From contig NZ_VTUX01000002.1 of the NCBI RefSeq assembly GCF_008370495.1, positions 496,001 to 560,000 on the forward strand: DNA of 64,000 nucleotides. Reading direction: 5' to 3'. This DNA comes from Pseudohalioglobus sediminis (lineage in GTDB: Bacteria > Pseudomonadota > Gammaproteobacteria > Pseudomonadales > Halieaceae). The translations under genes were made by a program, and so were the position numbers. Shown one piece after another: positions 48,469-58,156 of this stretch (positions within the stretch are counted from its first letter, which is position 1; each line of letters opens with the position of its first letter). The notes beneath the pieces are model-generated. The model ran no database searches and had not been told where the DNA came from. It saw nothing but the letters and a program-made list of their open reading frames with translations.

Positions 48469-49374
48469 TCAACCCCGCGGATGATGTTGTGCGTGCAGTT
48501 CCTGCATGCGCTGCCTGGCGACGTGGGTGTAGATCTGCGTTGTTGTCAGGTCGCTATGCCCCAGTAGCATCTGCACCACACGCAGATCAGCGCCGTGGTT
48601 CAGCAGGTGGGTCGCAAAGGCATGTCTCAGTGTGTGCGGCGACAGGGGCTGCTTGATCCCTGCGCGACGGGCATAGATTTTAATACGATACCAGAAGGTC
48701 TGGCGAGTCATCTCTCGGCCACGCTGGCTCGGGAACATCACGTCCGAGGGCACGCCCTTGAGCAGTTCACTGCGCGGACCCGCCAGGTAACGCTGCAACC
48801 AGGCCAGGGCTTCTTCACCCATGGGCACCAGACGCTCCTTGCTGCCCTTGCCGAACACCCGGACCACGCCCTGGTTCAGGCTGACCTGGTTGACCCGCAA
48901 GCTGGTGAGCTCGGTCACCCTGAGACCGCAGGCATAGAGCAGTTCGAGCATGGTGCGGTCGCGAAACTCCAGCGCGACATCGAGGTCCGGCATCTCCAGC
49001 AGTTTGTCCACCTCCGCTTCGGAAAGCGACTTGGGCAAGGGTCGGCCTAGTTTCGGGCTGTCTATATCGAGAGTCGGGTCCACGTTTAGCCTGCCCTCGC
49101 GGAGCAGGTATTTGTAGAACCCCCGCGCGCAGGACATGAAGCGCGCGGTGGAGCGCTGCGACTGCCCCTGCTGCAAGCGCGCACCGAGATAAGCCTGCAA
49201 CTGTGAACGATCAGCACGCAACACCGAGCTGTTCCTGTTCTTGACCAGCCACTCGTGAAACTGCCGCAGGTCGCGACGGTAGGAGCTCAGGGTGTTGTCG
49301 CTGAGTCCCTTCTCCATCCACATAGCGTCGATGTAGCGTTCGATTTCGGGGTGTTCGATTGGCAGGTCGGGCAT
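48469..49374 (-). CDS. xerD: Site-specific tyrosine recombinase XerD
   Basis: Resolves chromosome dimers at dif with XerC. The 301-residue protein has the N-terminal SAM-like domain (IERYIDAMWMEKGLSDNTLSSYRRDL) and all catalytic residues: Arg in LLYACGLRVTEL, His-x-x-Arg in SPHTLRHAFATHLL, His in LLGHSDLTTTQ and Tyr in IYTHV. The start MPDLPIEHPEI was chosen over a frame from 49422. It is followed by dsbC. Confidence 0.96.
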   Translation of the reverse strand: MPDLPIEHPEIERYIDAMWMEKGLSDNTLSSYRRDLRQFHEWLVKNRNSSVLRADRSQLQAYLGARLQQGQSQRSTARFMSCARGFYKYLLREGRLNVDPTLDIDSPKLGRPLPKSLSEAEVDKLLEMPDLDVALEFRDRTMLELLYACGLRVTELTSLRVNQVSLNQGVVRVFGKGSKERLVPMGEEALAWLQRYLAGPRSELLKGVPSDVMFPSQRGREMTRQTFWYRIKIYARRAGIKQPLSPHTLRHAFATHLLNHGADLRVVQMLLGHSDLTTTQIYTHVARQRMQELHAQHHPRG

Positions 49375-49479
49375 CCGCGTACCGTAACATGCTTGGCGGC
49401 TTTCAGGGGCGCCACATTTCACCGCGGCAGGTATCCGGGCACTCCGCCCCGCCGTCCAGCCCCGGGTCGGGCCGCTGCG

Positions 49480-49944
49480 TCAGTATTCGTCCAGCGAGTC
49501 TGCCATACGATCAAACAGCGACTGCAGCAACTCCGCCCAGCGCTGGGACTGCTGCGGATCGATACTGTCGACCAGGGTGGTGGCCAGGTTACCGGGCGCT
49601 GATTGTGCCGGTGCGTCGACTTCCGCAGACAGCATCTCGCCTATCCAGCCCGCAGTTTCCAGCTGCTGGAACTCGCGTACTTCCGGCGGCACGGCCTTGC
49701 CGGCGGCCACTTCCGGTAATTCCGCGACACAGCCCGGCGGCGAATCCGGCAGGGAACCGGGACGGGTGATTTCCAGCAGGAACCAGCCATAGGCGTTGCG
49801 CAGGTGCGCCCTGACGGCCGGCAGGTATGCCTGTGCCAGCACGGTTGCCGGAGTGATTTCCGCTGCGAGATCGCGGCGCCAGGCGGCTATCAGCAGCCGC
49901 CCCAGGTAGAGACAGTGATTGGCCTGGCCGCGAGCAGAGCCCAT
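49480..49944 (-). CDS. DUF6586-like hypothetical protein
   Basis: A 154-residue soluble helical protein starting MGSARGQANHCLYLGRLLI. The N-terminal pattern (NxxLYxGRLLLxAW) resembles the DUF6586 proteins encoded beside topA in Pseudomonas and relatives. I infer the family mainly from this and the location, and its function is not known. A longer frame to 50028 overlaps the end of topA. The start here is just past the topA stop, so the two are probably co-transcribed. Confidence 0.7.
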   Translation of the reverse strand: MGSARGQANHCLYLGRLLIAAWRRDLAAEITPATVLAQAYLPAVRAHLRNAYGWFLLEITRPGSLPDSPPGCVAELPEVAAGKAVPPEVREFQQLETAGWIGEMLSAEVDAPAQSAPGNLATTLVDSIDPQQSQRWAELLQSLFDRMADSLDEY

Positions 49945-49945
49945 G

Positions 49946-52594
49946 TTACTTGCGCGCCCTGCCCTTGCTGCGCTCCTCCTGCCACTTGCCGCCGCGGTAG
50001 TAGGCTTTCCAGCCGGTGGCCTTGCCATCCTGCTCGGTCATCACGTACTGCTCCTTGGTCTTGCGGCTGTACCGCACCTGCGCGCGATTGCCGTCGTCAT
50101 CCTCGGTCGGGGCCGAGAAAAGGAACTTGTACTTGGGATCGATCTCGCTCTTGTGGGGCAGCAACTCGTCCACGAATGGCGCCCTGGTTTCGCGGTTGCG
50201 CGGGAACTGGCTGGCGGCCAGGAACATACCCGCGGCACCATCGCGCAACACGTAGTGATCCTCGACTTTTTCACAGGCCAGTTCCGGCATCGGCACCGGA
50301 TCCATCTTCGGCGGGGCTGCCTCGCCGTTGCGCAGCAGTTTGCGTGTGTTCTTGCAGGTCTCGCTGGTGCAGCCGAAGTACTTACCGAAGCGCCCGTTTT
50401 TCAGCTGCATTTCCGCGCCGCACTTGTCACATTCCAGCGTCGGGCCATCGTAGCCCTTGATCTTGAACTTGCCGTGCTCGACCTCGAAACCGTCACAGTC
50501 GGGGTTGTTGCCACAGACATGGAGTTTGCGTTTTTCATCAATCAGGTAGCTGTCCATCGCCGCGTTGCACTTGGCGCAGCGGTGGCGCTCCAGCAGTTGT
50601 CGCGACTCGGCCTCGTCGTCGGCATCCTCGCGAATTGCCTCATCTCCCGGAGTCAGGTTGATGGTCTGCTTACAGCGTTCCTTGGGCGGCAGGGCATAAC
50701 CCGAGCAACCCAGGAAGACGCCGGTGCTGGCTGTGCGAATCTGCATGGGGCGACCACATTCCACGCAGGGTATGTCGGTCATCGTCGGCTCGTTGGGCTG
50801 CATGCCCGCGGGCTCCGGCTCTTCGGCCTTTTCCAGCAGCTCCCGGAACTCACCGTAGAACGCGTCCAGCAGGTCGCGCCAGTCGCGATGCCCTTCAGCC
50901 ACGTCGTCGAGACGTTCTTCCATGCTCGCGGTAAAACCGTAGTCCAGCAGGTCAGGGAAACTCTTCTGCAGACGCTGAGTGACGATATCGCCCATTTTCT
51001 CAGCGTAGAAGCGTTTGTTCTCAAGGCGCACGTAGCCACGATCCTGAATTGTCGAGATGATCGACGCGTAGGTAGAGGGGCGCCCGATGCCCCGCTTCTC
51101 CAGCTCCCTGACCAGGCTGGCTTCGCCGTAACGCGGTGCGGGTTTGGTGAAGTGCTGGGCGGGCTCCAGCTGCTTCAGGTTCAGCTCCTCGCCCTGTTTC
51201 ACATCGGGCAGAACACTGTCATCACCCTTGCGACCCGCCGGGGGTTGCACGCGGGTGTAGCCGTCGAAACGAATAATGCGACCCTTGGCATTCAGTTCAT
51301 AATCGCCCGCCTTGACCGTCACCGTGGTCGAGGTGTACTCAGCCGCCGGCATCTGACAGGCAACAAACTGGCGCCAGATCAGCTCGTAGAGGCGCTCTGC
51401 ATCGCGCTCCATGCCCTTCAATGCCGTCTGTGGCACTCTGACATCGGAAGGTCTGATCGCTTCGTGGGCTTCCTGGGCGCCCTCCTTGGAGGAGTACAGG
51501 TTGGGCGACTCGGGCAAGTATTTGGGCGGAAACTCACTGGCGATGTAATCGCGGCAGGTGGCCACAGCTTCAGCGCTCAGGTTAGTGGAGTCCGTACGCA
51601 TGTAGGTGATGTAACCGGCCTCGTAAAGGCGCTGCGCCAACATCATGGTCTTCTTGACGCTGAAGCCCAGGCGCGTGCTCGCAGCCTGCTGCAGAGTCGA
51701 GGTGATAAAAGGTGCCGGCGGCTTGGAGCGCGTCGGTTTGTCCTCGCGCCCCGCCACCGAGAACGGCAGGGACTCCAGCTCGGCTGTGGCCTTGAGCGTC
51801 GTCGCCTCGTCACCCGGGCGGAAGTTCTCGCCGTTGTGCTTGCGCACCTGGAAGCGCACGCCCTCGCCCTTTGCAGTGGCCAATTCGGCATGCACTTCCC
51901 AGTATTCTTCCGGGATAAAGGCGTGGATCTCACGCTCACGTTCCACGATAAGTCGCACCGCCACCGATTGCACCCTGCCTGCAGACAGGCCGCGGGCGAC
52001 TTTTGCCCACAGCAATGGCGAGACCATGTAACCCACCACCCGGTCGAGGAAGCGGCGTGCCTGCTGCGCGTTGACCCTGTCCAGGTCCAGTTGTGATGGC
52101 TGCTTGAATGCCTCGGTGATGGCCTTCTTGGTGATCTCGTTGAACACGACGCGCTGGTAACGGCCCTCGTCGCCACCAATGGACTCGCGCAAGTGCCAGG
52201 CGATAGCCTCCCCCTCACGATCAAGGTCAGTGGCGAGGTAGATGGCGTCGGAATTGGCGGCCAGCTTTTTCAACTCGTTAACCACCTTTTCTTTTCCCGG
52301 CAGCACCTGGTAGTTGGCCTCCCAGCCGTGCTCGGGGTCAATTCCCATGCGCCGGATCAGCTGCTCCTGCGCCTTCTTTTTTTTATGGATTGCTTTTTCT
52401 TCCGGGGCCATTTTGCGTGTGATGGCGGCCTGTGCTGCACGCTCCTTGGGATCCACCTTGCTGGTCGCGCTGCCCGCAGTCGGCAGGTCGCGGATATGGC
52501 CGACGCTGGACTTGACCACGAATTCAGGGCCCAGATACTTGTTGATGGTCTTGGCCTTGGCGGGTGACTCGACAATAACTAGTGATTTGCCCAT
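49946..52594 (-). CDS. topA: DNA topoisomerase I
   Basis: Relaxes negative supercoils by a type IA strand-passage reaction. The 882-residue enzyme begins [21 protein letters not shown]. It has the Toprim acidic triad in [17 protein letters not shown], the catalytic tyrosine in [13 protein letters not shown], and three C4 zinc-ribbon repeats at the C-terminus starting around [18 protein letters not shown] and CDKCGAEMQ, followed by a basic tail. A frame extended to 52627 was rejected. The 149-bp gap upstream carries its promoter region and no gene. Confidence 0.96.
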   Translation of the reverse strand: MGKSLVIVESPAKAKTINKYLGPEFVVKSSVGHIRDLPTAGSATSKVDPKERAAQAAITRKMAPEEKAIHKKKKAQEQLIRRMGIDPEHGWEANYQVLPGKEKVVNELKKLAANSDAIYLATDLDREGEAIAWHLRESIGGDEGRYQRVVFNEITKKAITEAFKQPSQLDLDRVNAQQARRFLDRVVGYMVSPLLWAKVARGLSAGRVQSVAVRLIVEREREIHAFIPEEYWEVHAELATAKGEGVRFQVRKHNGENFRPGDEATTLKATAELESLPFSVAGREDKPTRSKPPAPFITSTLQQAASTRLGFSVKKTMMLAQRLYEAGYITYMRTDSTNLSAEAVATCRDYIASEFPPKYLPESPNLYSSKEGAQEAHEAIRPSDVRVPQTALKGMERDAERLYELIWRQFVACQMPAAEYTSTTVTVKAGDYELNAKGRIIRFDGYTRVQPPAGRKGDDSVLPDVKQGEELNLKQLEPAQHFTKPAPRYGEASLVRELEKRGIGRPSTYASIISTIQDRGYVRLENKRFYAEKMGDIVTQRLQKSFPDLLDYGFTASMEERLDDVAEGHRDWRDLLDAFYGEFRELLEKAEEPEPAGMQPNEPTMTDIPCVECGRPMQIRTASTGVFLGCSGYALPPKERCKQTINLTPGDEAIREDADDEAESRQLLERHRCAKCNAAMDSYLIDEKRKLHVCGNNPDCDGFEVEHGKFKIKGYDGPTLECDKCGAEMQLKNGRFGKYFGCTSETCKNTRKLLRNGEAAPPKMDPVPMPELACEKVEDHYVLRDGAAGMFLAASQFPRNRETRAPFVDELLPHKSEIDPKYKFLFSAPTEDDDGNRAQVRYSRKTKEQYVMTEQDGKATGWKAYYRGGKWQEERSKGRARK

Positions 52595-52743
52595 TGCATC
52601 CTGCTTTCTGGAGGTGAAGTTGACCACAAGCCCGGAACTGGGCCCGCGTCAAAAAAAGAGGCATATATAAGGCGGCATCTGCTCTCGGTCAAGGAAAATC
52701 GTGAAGCCATTTGCGACGGCGCCGGGCTGGCGGGGCGGCAAGA

Positions 52744-53196
52744 CTAGCCGCAGAGAGCCTGCTCCCAGGCCATCAGGGCGTCCACAATTTGCTGCACATC
52801 GGCCTCGCTGCCGTCCTCGCGCCAGTAGATTCCGCAGGACCCCTCGTCCACCCCGGCGGCGAGCACCGCGGCAGGCAATGCGGCGCTGATGGCGGGCGCC
52901 TGCCAGCTGCGCTGCAGGCCCTGCCACTCCCCGTCCTGGGCCAACCAGGCACGCCGCTCCCGGGGCGTACCGCGCGATGGTGGCAACCGTTTGCCGTAGT
53001 AAATAACCTGCTGTTTGCGCTCCGCTGGTGCCGAGCTGCGCGCCACGGCGGGCAGGTCACGAAACTCAACGAACAAGCCGTGCACCGCCGCGTACTCTCG
53101 CATGCGGGCTATCTGCCGCTGGCGCTTGCTGGGCAGGAAATGGGTCAGCGGTGCCAGCGCGAGCGCGACCACGAATAGAATAAGCAGGTATTTCAA
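52744..53196 (-). CDS. Hypothetical membrane-anchored protein
   Basis: A 150-residue protein of unrecognised family with one N-terminal hydrophobic helix (LLILFVVALALAPLTHFL) and then a basic region (PSKRQRQIARMREYA). A C-terminal domain contains an IYYGKRLPPSRG segment and an acidic GIYWREDGSEADVQQIVDAL segment. The start is TTG with AGGAAG about 8 nt upstream. It is divergent from the universal-stress gene across 107 bp. Its orientation and lone helix suggest an inner-membrane anchored cytoplasmic protein. Confidence 0.7.
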   Translation of the reverse strand: MKYLLILFVVALALAPLTHFLPSKRQRQIARMREYAAVHGLFVEFRDLPAVARSSAPAERKQQVIYYGKRLPPSRGTPRERRAWLAQDGEWQGLQRSWQAPAISAALPAAVLAAGVDEGSCGIYWREDGSEADVQQIVDALMAWEQALCG

Positions 53197-53303
53197 CGGG
53201 TGTCTTCCTGATACAGATCAATATCCCCCCGGGGCACGATTACCCCGCTGGCATTCTATGCTATAACTTGTGACTTTCTAACCGGGAACATGCGGAGTTC
53301 ATC

Positions 53304-53744
53304 ATGTCAGAGTATAAAAAGGTCCTCGTCGCCATCGATCTCAGCGATGAGTCCAACGAGGTCGCCGGGCGCGCCAAAGCCGTCGCCAGTAGCAGCGATT
53401 GTGACCTGCACATTATCCACGTCATCGAACCCCTGAGTTTCGCCTATGGCGTTGATATCCCGATGGATTTTTCCGGTTTGCAAGATGAGATCCAGACCCA
53501 GGCCACCGACCAGCTGCGCCGCTTCGCCGAACAGAACGGCGTGGACCAGAGCCATCAGCACATCGTGCTCGGACGGCCCGAGGTCGAGATCCACGCCATG
53601 GCCGAGGAAATTGCCGCTGACCTGATCGTCGTGGGCAGTCACGGCCGCTACGGACTGGCACTGCTCATGGGTTCTACCGCCAACGGCGTACTGCATGGCG
53701 CCAGCTGTGACGTGCTGGCGGTGAGGGTGGGCAAGCACGACTAG
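53304..53744 (+). CDS. Universal stress protein (UspA family)
   Basis: A 146-residue cytosolic stress protein. The N-terminal KKVLVAIDLSDESNEV and the C-terminal ATP-type motif VVGSHGRYGLALLMGSTANGVLH (G-2x-G-9x-G-S/T) indicate a nucleotide-binding UspA member. GGAG lies 7 nt before the ATG. The last four bases overlap the convergent glutaredoxin-like gene. Confidence 0.93.
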   Translation: MSEYKKVLVAIDLSDESNEVAGRAKAVASSSDCDLHIIHVIEPLSFAYGVDIPMDFSGLQDEIQTQATDQLRRFAEQNGVDQSHQHIVLGRPEVEIHAMAEEIAADLIVVGSHGRYGLALLMGSTANGVLHGASCDVLAVRVGKHD

Positions 53745-53962
53745 ATGCCGCGGAGGAATGCCTCCAGTTCATCCGGTGTAAATGGCCAGTTCAGTTCCTC
53801 GCCACTCGCCTTCCTGAGCACCGGGATGGTCAGGCCATAGCGCTCAAACAGGGCGTCCGACTCACTGATATCGCATTCACGGTACGTGGCGCCGACTTCA
53901 TCCAGCATAGCGGCCGCCTGTTCACACAGGTGGCATGCGCTGGTGCCATACAGAATCAACAT
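53741..53962 (-). CDS. Glutaredoxin-family protein
   Basis: A 73-residue thioredoxin-fold protein of the short DUF836-type (YruB-like) glutaredoxin family. The redox motif is CHLC (TSACHLCEQAAAML). The TIPVLR segment with the cis-proline and the final alpha-helix (TPDELEAFLRGI) are present. It probably reduces mixed disulfides or acts as a small thiol carrier. Divergent from the IclR gene across about 170 bp. Confidence 0.88.
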   Translation of the reverse strand: MLILYGTSACHLCEQAAAMLDEVGATYRECDISESDALFERYGLTIPVLRKASGEELNWPFTPDELEAFLRGI

Positions 53963-54097
53963 TCGGAATCAAACCTCGGGGCTGTGCCTGCGACATCAGG
54001 CGCTATATACTTCTGGCCCGCCATCGCACTTGATGCTGGCGGCAAGCCGGCGTTACCATAGCGGGGCAAGTACAATATTCTATACCAAATTTGCGAG

Positions 54098-54113
54098 CAC
54101 CGGCTAACCGGTG
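54098..54113. promoter_or_regulatory. Inverted repeat upstream of IclR gene, candidate operator
   Basis: CACCGG and CCGGTG flank CTAA, giving a perfect 16-bp dyad 18 bp before the TTG start. AT-rich TATACC and TACAAT hexamers 20-30 bp further upstream could be the promoter. Position and symmetry fit autorepression by the IclR product. Confidence 0.45.
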
Positions 54114-54131
54114 GTTAACAGGAGTAGTTTC

Positions 54132-55031
54132 TTGGCCCTCTTTTCACAACCCACAGCACGCGCCCTGGCCATTCTCGACCTGCTGATGGCCAATCCACAC
54201 CAGGCCTTCGGCCTCACCGAGATGACGCGCAGGCTTAACCTGAACAAGGCCACCTGCCACGCCATCCTGACCACGATGGCAAACTACGGCTTCCTGGTCC
54301 AACATCCCAAGACCAAAGCCTACCGGCTCGGGCCCTCTATCATCGCGGCGGGCAACGCCGCATTCGCCCAGTTCCCGGTGCTGGAATATGCGCGGCCGGA
54401 GCTTGAGGAGTTACAGAAAGACCTCGACGTGGGCTTTGCCGTCACCGGCCGCTCCAAACAGCACATGGTGCTGCTGGCACTTTACGGAAAGGCACAGCCG
54501 CTTATCAACTCCTTTCAGCTCGGCCTGCGCCTGCCCAATACCGGTCCGGTAGCAGCCTGCTTCACCGCCTTTTCGCCTGCCAAACACCTGGAAGCGTGGC
54601 TGAGTCGCGCTCACGAGTCACGCGGCGGCTACGATGAAAAACTCGACCAGAAACTGCGCGTGGCACTGATCTCCATTCGCGCCAGGGGCTACGAAGTAAC
54701 GCTGAAGACCCGCGCCGAGGCGGAACTGACCCGGGAGCTGACGCGCATTCACTCATCCTGGAGCCTGACCGAGCTGGAGGAAGCGGCCAACCGCTACCAG
54801 CACGACCTCTGTGACGAGTACTTCCATCTCGACCGCATCGACCCGAAAGCGCGTTACGAGGTCAGCACTATCTCCGTGCCGGTATTCGTGGAGAACAAGT
54901 TGCCGGTGATGTGTTTTGTTGCCGGTTCTTTTGAAGGCTCTGTCAACGGCGCACGTATCGAGGAGATTGCAGCGCGCATGAAAGAGTCCGCTGATCGTGT
55001 TACTGCGCTTGCAGAGGACATCGCCAGCTGA
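54132..55031 (+). CDS. IclR family transcriptional regulator
   Basis: A 299-residue regulator with an N-terminal winged helix (ARALAILDLLMANPHQAFGLTEMTRRLNLNKATCHAILTTMANYGFLVQ) and a C-terminal IclR effector-binding domain that is somewhat divergent. The start is a TTG preceded by GGAG at 7 nt; an in-frame GTG at 54111 has no ribosome site and would lie in the dyad. It is followed after 49 bp by an AraC-type gene. No obvious target is adjacent, although the hydantoinase/CoA-transferase type of catabolic cluster is often IclR-controlled. Confidence 0.85.
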   Translation: MALFSQPTARALAILDLLMANPHQAFGLTEMTRRLNLNKATCHAILTTMANYGFLVQHPKTKAYRLGPSIIAAGNAAFAQFPVLEYARPELEELQKDLDVGFAVTGRSKQHMVLLALYGKAQPLINSFQLGLRLPNTGPVAACFTAFSPAKHLEAWLSRAHESRGGYDEKLDQKLRVALISIRARGYEVTLKTRAEAELTRELTRIHSSWSLTELEEAANRYQHDLCDEYFHLDRIDPKARYEVSTISVPVFVENKLPVMCFVAGSFEGSVNGARIEEIAARMKESADRVTALAEDIAS

Positions 55032-55080
55032 AGCAATTTGCAGGCGCCACCGCGAGGGTGGGCGCTGCTGGCCGCGCTGA

Positions 55081-56157
55081 ATGAATACCATGCCGCTGAA
55101 AACACTCAACACGTTGCTGCGTGTTGTCGTGGAACACGGCTATCCCCTGGAGCGGGCGCTGCAGGAGATCGGGCTGGACTACAACCCCCTGCAGCACCCC
55201 CAGCCCGGCAGCACCCAGGTCAGCACCGGCGCCTACAGCAAACTCTACCGCCTGCTCATGCAAATCCTGCAGGACGAGGCCTTCGGCCTGGGGCAGGAGT
55301 ACTACGCGCCGCCGGGCACCTTCCGCATGATGTGCCTGTTCGTCATCCACTGCCAGACCCTCGAGCAGGCACTGGTCAGGTCACGCGAGTTCTTCGACTA
55401 CTGTGACCAGTACCGCCAGGCGCCGAGACACAGAACCGCAGGACCAATTGTGGCGCTGCCGCCACCGGCGCAGGAGCAGGTACTGTGTATTTTCGAGGAG
55501 CCACGCTCGCTCCAGTCGAGCCGGCAGCACATCAGCCATGCCAATGTACTGCTGATGATGCACCGCTTCTACAGCTGGCTGATCGGCCGTGCAATCCCCC
55601 TGCAGGCAGTGCACCTGCGTGCACCCGCGCCCGACGACCCACAACGCTACGACAAACTGTTCAATTGTCCGGTGCGCTTTGACATGCCGGCATCGGGCCT
55701 GGTTCTTACGCGCCAGTTGCTTCAGCACCCACTGGTACAGACCGAGGACAGTTTGCGCGAATTCCTGCGACACGCGCCCTATCCGCTGGTAAAACGCGAG
55801 CAGACCGGCGAGTTGCAATCGCTTTCACGCAACATCGAGCAGTTGCTTACCGCAGCCGGACCGCAACAGCTGCCTACAGCAAGCGACATCGCCCGACAGC
55901 TGAATGTGTCACCGCGCACCTTGCACCGCAGGCTGACCGCAGAAGGCACCAGTTTTCAGCAACTCAAGGACAACTTCCGCCGTGAACTGGCGGTGGGCTA
56001 CCTGCACCGCGAGGACCTGTCGATAGATGCGATTGCCGCGGTGATGGGTTTCCAGGACAATTCTGCTTTTTATCGCTCTTTCAAGAAATGGACCGGGGTT
56101 TCCCCCGGGCAGTTCAGAAAGCGACTCAGGCCGCAGGGGGCCTCGCCAGATGAATGA
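55081..56157 (+). CDS. AraC family regulator with Arabinose_bd-type N-terminus
   Basis: A 358-residue regulator of the OruR/ArgR-like group. The N-terminal domain (about residues 10-215) matches the Arabinose_bd (PF12625)-type fold and the C-terminal 100 residues form the two helix-turn-helix AraC domain (DIARQLNVSPRTLHRRLTAEGTSFQQLKDNFRRELA and IAAVMGFQDNSAFYRSFKKWTGVSPGQFRK). It overlaps the following methyltransferase gene by 8 bp, an unusual pairing. The ligand is unknown. Confidence 0.88.
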   Translation: MNTMPLKTLNTLLRVVVEHGYPLERALQEIGLDYNPLQHPQPGSTQVSTGAYSKLYRLLMQILQDEAFGLGQEYYAPPGTFRMMCLFVIHCQTLEQALVRSREFFDYCDQYRQAPRHRTAGPIVALPPPAQEQVLCIFEEPRSLQSSRQHISHANVLLMMHRFYSWLIGRAIPLQAVHLRAPAPDDPQRYDKLFNCPVRFDMPASGLVLTRQLLQHPLVQTEDSLREFLRHAPYPLVKREQTGELQSLSRNIEQLLTAAGPQQLPTASDIARQLNVSPRTLHRRLTAEGTSFQQLKDNFRRELAVGYLHREDLSIDAIAAVMGFQDNSAFYRSFKKWTGVSPGQFRKRLRPQGASPDE

Positions 56158-56956
56158 TGCCGACACGCGCTACGCAGCAAAGAAAGCATTTTTCACCCGC
56201 GTGCTGACCGTATACGGGCGCAAGCCTGTGCTGGAGGTCATGCGTGACCCACGCCTGCGCTGCCACGCGCTGCATCTGGCCGAAAGCAACCGCGGTGGCG
56301 GCATTATCCAGACGCTGATTGAAGAGGCATCGAAGCAGGAGCTGCCGATCCATTATCATGATCGGCAGGCGCTCTCGCGCATCTCCAAGAACGGCAAGCA
56401 GGATCAGGGAGTGGCCCTGGATGTACTCTGCCCCGAGTTCCGGACCCTGGAAGAGTACCTGCAGGAATTGCCGACGCTACCGGCGCAGCGCATCATCGCA
56501 CTCGACGGCATTACCAATCCGCAAAACCTGGGCATGATTTTACGTTCTGCTGCAGCCGGTAGTATCGACGCCATATTGTGGTCGCGACGCGGCAACGCCG
56601 CCCTGGGGCCACTGGTCATCAAGGCGAGCGCCGGCACGCTGTACCGCGCGCCGCTGGTGTTTTGCGAGGCACTGCCAGAGGCACTGCGACACCTCGCCAG
56701 TGGCGGCGGCGAAATCTGCAGCCTGGAAGCGGACGCCACCGAAACACTGTTCGAACACCGTTGTCAGGGGCATGCGATCTACGTGCTCGGGAATGAAACT
56801 GAAGGGGTATCGCGTGAGGTTCGCAAACTGGCTTCACGCCATTTGCGCATTCCGATGAACAACGGGGTCGAGTCCCTGAATGTCGCAGTCACCGCCAGCC
56901 TGATTGCCTATGCCCCGGCCCTGCAGTCGCGGGACCAGGCCTACTTGGACAAGTAG
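56150..56956 (+). CDS. TrmH/SpoU family RNA 2'-O-methyltransferase
   Basis: A 268-residue rRNA or tRNA ribose methyltransferase with the knotted SPOUT fold. An N-terminal substrate-binding domain (YGRKPVLEVMRDPRLR) precedes motif 1 (RIIALDGITNPQNLGMILRSAAA), motif 2 (YVLGNETEGVSREVRKLA) and motif 3 (RIPMNNGVESLNVAVTASLIAY), all intact. RlmB-like guanosine methylation of 23S rRNA is the nearest guess. Its last 16 bp overlap the convergent VWA gene. The start overlaps the AraC gene end, so they are co-translated. Confidence 0.88.
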   Translation: MNDADTRYAAKKAFFTRVLTVYGRKPVLEVMRDPRLRCHALHLAESNRGGGIIQTLIEEASKQELPIHYHDRQALSRISKNGKQDQGVALDVLCPEFRTLEEYLQELPTLPAQRIIALDGITNPQNLGMILRSAAAGSIDAILWSRRGNAALGPLVIKASAGTLYRAPLVFCEALPEALRHLASGGGEICSLEADATETLFEHRCQGHAIYVLGNETEGVSREVRKLASRHLRIPMNNGVESLNVAVTASLIAYAPALQSRDQAYLDK

Positions 56957-58116
56957 CCCATACCCTCTTCCAGGCCCTTGAGCGTGAGCGGGAACATCTT
57001 CCCTTCCAGCAGCTTGTGCGTGATACCCACTGACTGGGTGTACTGCCACTCTTCCTCGGGCACCGGATTGATCCAGATAACCTTGTCGTAAACCTCCTGC
57101 AGGCGGCGCATCCAGACTTCACCGGACTCTTCATTCCAGTGCTCGACTGAACCACCCGGCTGCAGTATCTCATAGGGTGACATGGAGGCATCACCGACGA
57201 AAATCACTTTATAGTCATGGCTGTACTTGTGCAGTATGTCCAGCAGTGGCATGCGTTCGTTGTGCCGGCGTATATTGTTTTTCCAGACACTCTCGTACAG
57301 GAAGTTGTGGAAGTAGAAGTACTCCATGTGCTTGAACTCGGTGCGCGCGGCCGAGAACAGCTCCTCACAGACACGCACGTGCGGATCCATGGAGCCACCC
57401 ACATCGAAAAACAGCAGCACCTTCACGGCATTGTGGCGTTCCGGCACCATCTTGATATCCAGCAGGCCCGCATTGCGCGCCGTGGAGCTGATGGTATCGT
57501 CCAGGTCCAGCTCATCTGCGGCGCCGGTACGGGCAAACTTTCGCAAGCGCCGCATGGCCACCTTGATATTGCGTGTCCCCAGTTCGACACTGTCATCGAG
57601 GTTCTTGAAATCGCGCTTTTCCCAAACTTTTACCGCTTTTTTATTGCGGCCGTTGGGCCCCACGCGAATGCCCTCGGGGTGATAGCCTTCCTGCCCGAAG
57701 GGCGAGGTACCGCCGGTGCCGATCCACTTGTTACCGCCCTCGTGGCGTTTCTCCTGCTCCTCGAGTCGTTTCTTGAATTCCTCGATCAATTTTTCCAGCC
57801 CGCCCAGGGACTCGATCTTGGCTTTCTCTTCCTCACTCAGGTTCTTCAGGAATTCGGAGCGCAACCAGTCGTCAGGAATCATCGCCTCGATTACATCATC
57901 GAGGGCTTCCAGGTCCTTGAAATGCAGGCCGAAGGCACGGTCAAAGCGGTCGAAATACTTTTCATCCTTGACCATGCAGGTACGGCTGAAATAGTAGAAC
58001 TCGTCTACCGAACCGAATACCACGCGTTGCTTCATGCCCTCGAGCAAGTCGAGTAGTTCGCGAGTGGTCACGGGCACGCCGGCATCGCGCAGGCCGTGGA
58101 AAAAGTTAATCAACAT
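56941..58116 (-). CDS. VWA domain protein, CoxE/MoxR-partner type
   Basis: A 391-residue cytosolic protein. The helical N-terminal two-thirds is followed by a VWA domain with the metal-ion-dependent adhesion motif LLFFDVGGSMDPHVRVCEELF (DxGxS). It belongs to the CoxE-like proteins that partner MoxR ATPases. A charged region (EEQEKRHEGGNKWIGTGGTSPFG) precedes the VWA domain. It lies 40 nt downstream of the MoxR gene, so the two probably form a chaperone-like unit that inserts or remodels a client. No client such as a CO dehydrogenase is nearby. Confidence 0.85.
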   Translation of the reverse strand: MLINFFHGLRDAGVPVTTRELLDLLEGMKQRVVFGSVDEFYYFSRTCMVKDEKYFDRFDRAFGLHFKDLEALDDVIEAMIPDDWLRSEFLKNLSEEEKAKIESLGGLEKLIEEFKKRLEEQEKRHEGGNKWIGTGGTSPFGQEGYHPEGIRVGPNGRNKKAVKVWEKRDFKNLDDSVELGTRNIKVAMRRLRKFARTGAADELDLDDTISSTARNAGLLDIKMVPERHNAVKVLLFFDVGGSMDPHVRVCEELFSAARTEFKHMEYFYFHNFLYESVWKNNIRRHNERMPLLDILHKYSHDYKVIFVGDASMSPYEILQPGGSVEHWNEESGEVWMRRLQEVYDKVIWINPVPEEEWQYTQSVGITHKLLEGKMFPLTLKGLEEGMGYLSK

Positions 58117-58156
58117 GTAGGGTCATACCCGCTGCCTGTTTCACCTGGTTTATCCG

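Noticed and set aside
49919-52096. A 725-codon open frame on the plus strand across topA
   Set aside because: It lies entirely opposite the clearly real topA, whose motifs all match, and has no domain or ribosome site. Long antisense frames are common in GC-rich DNA.
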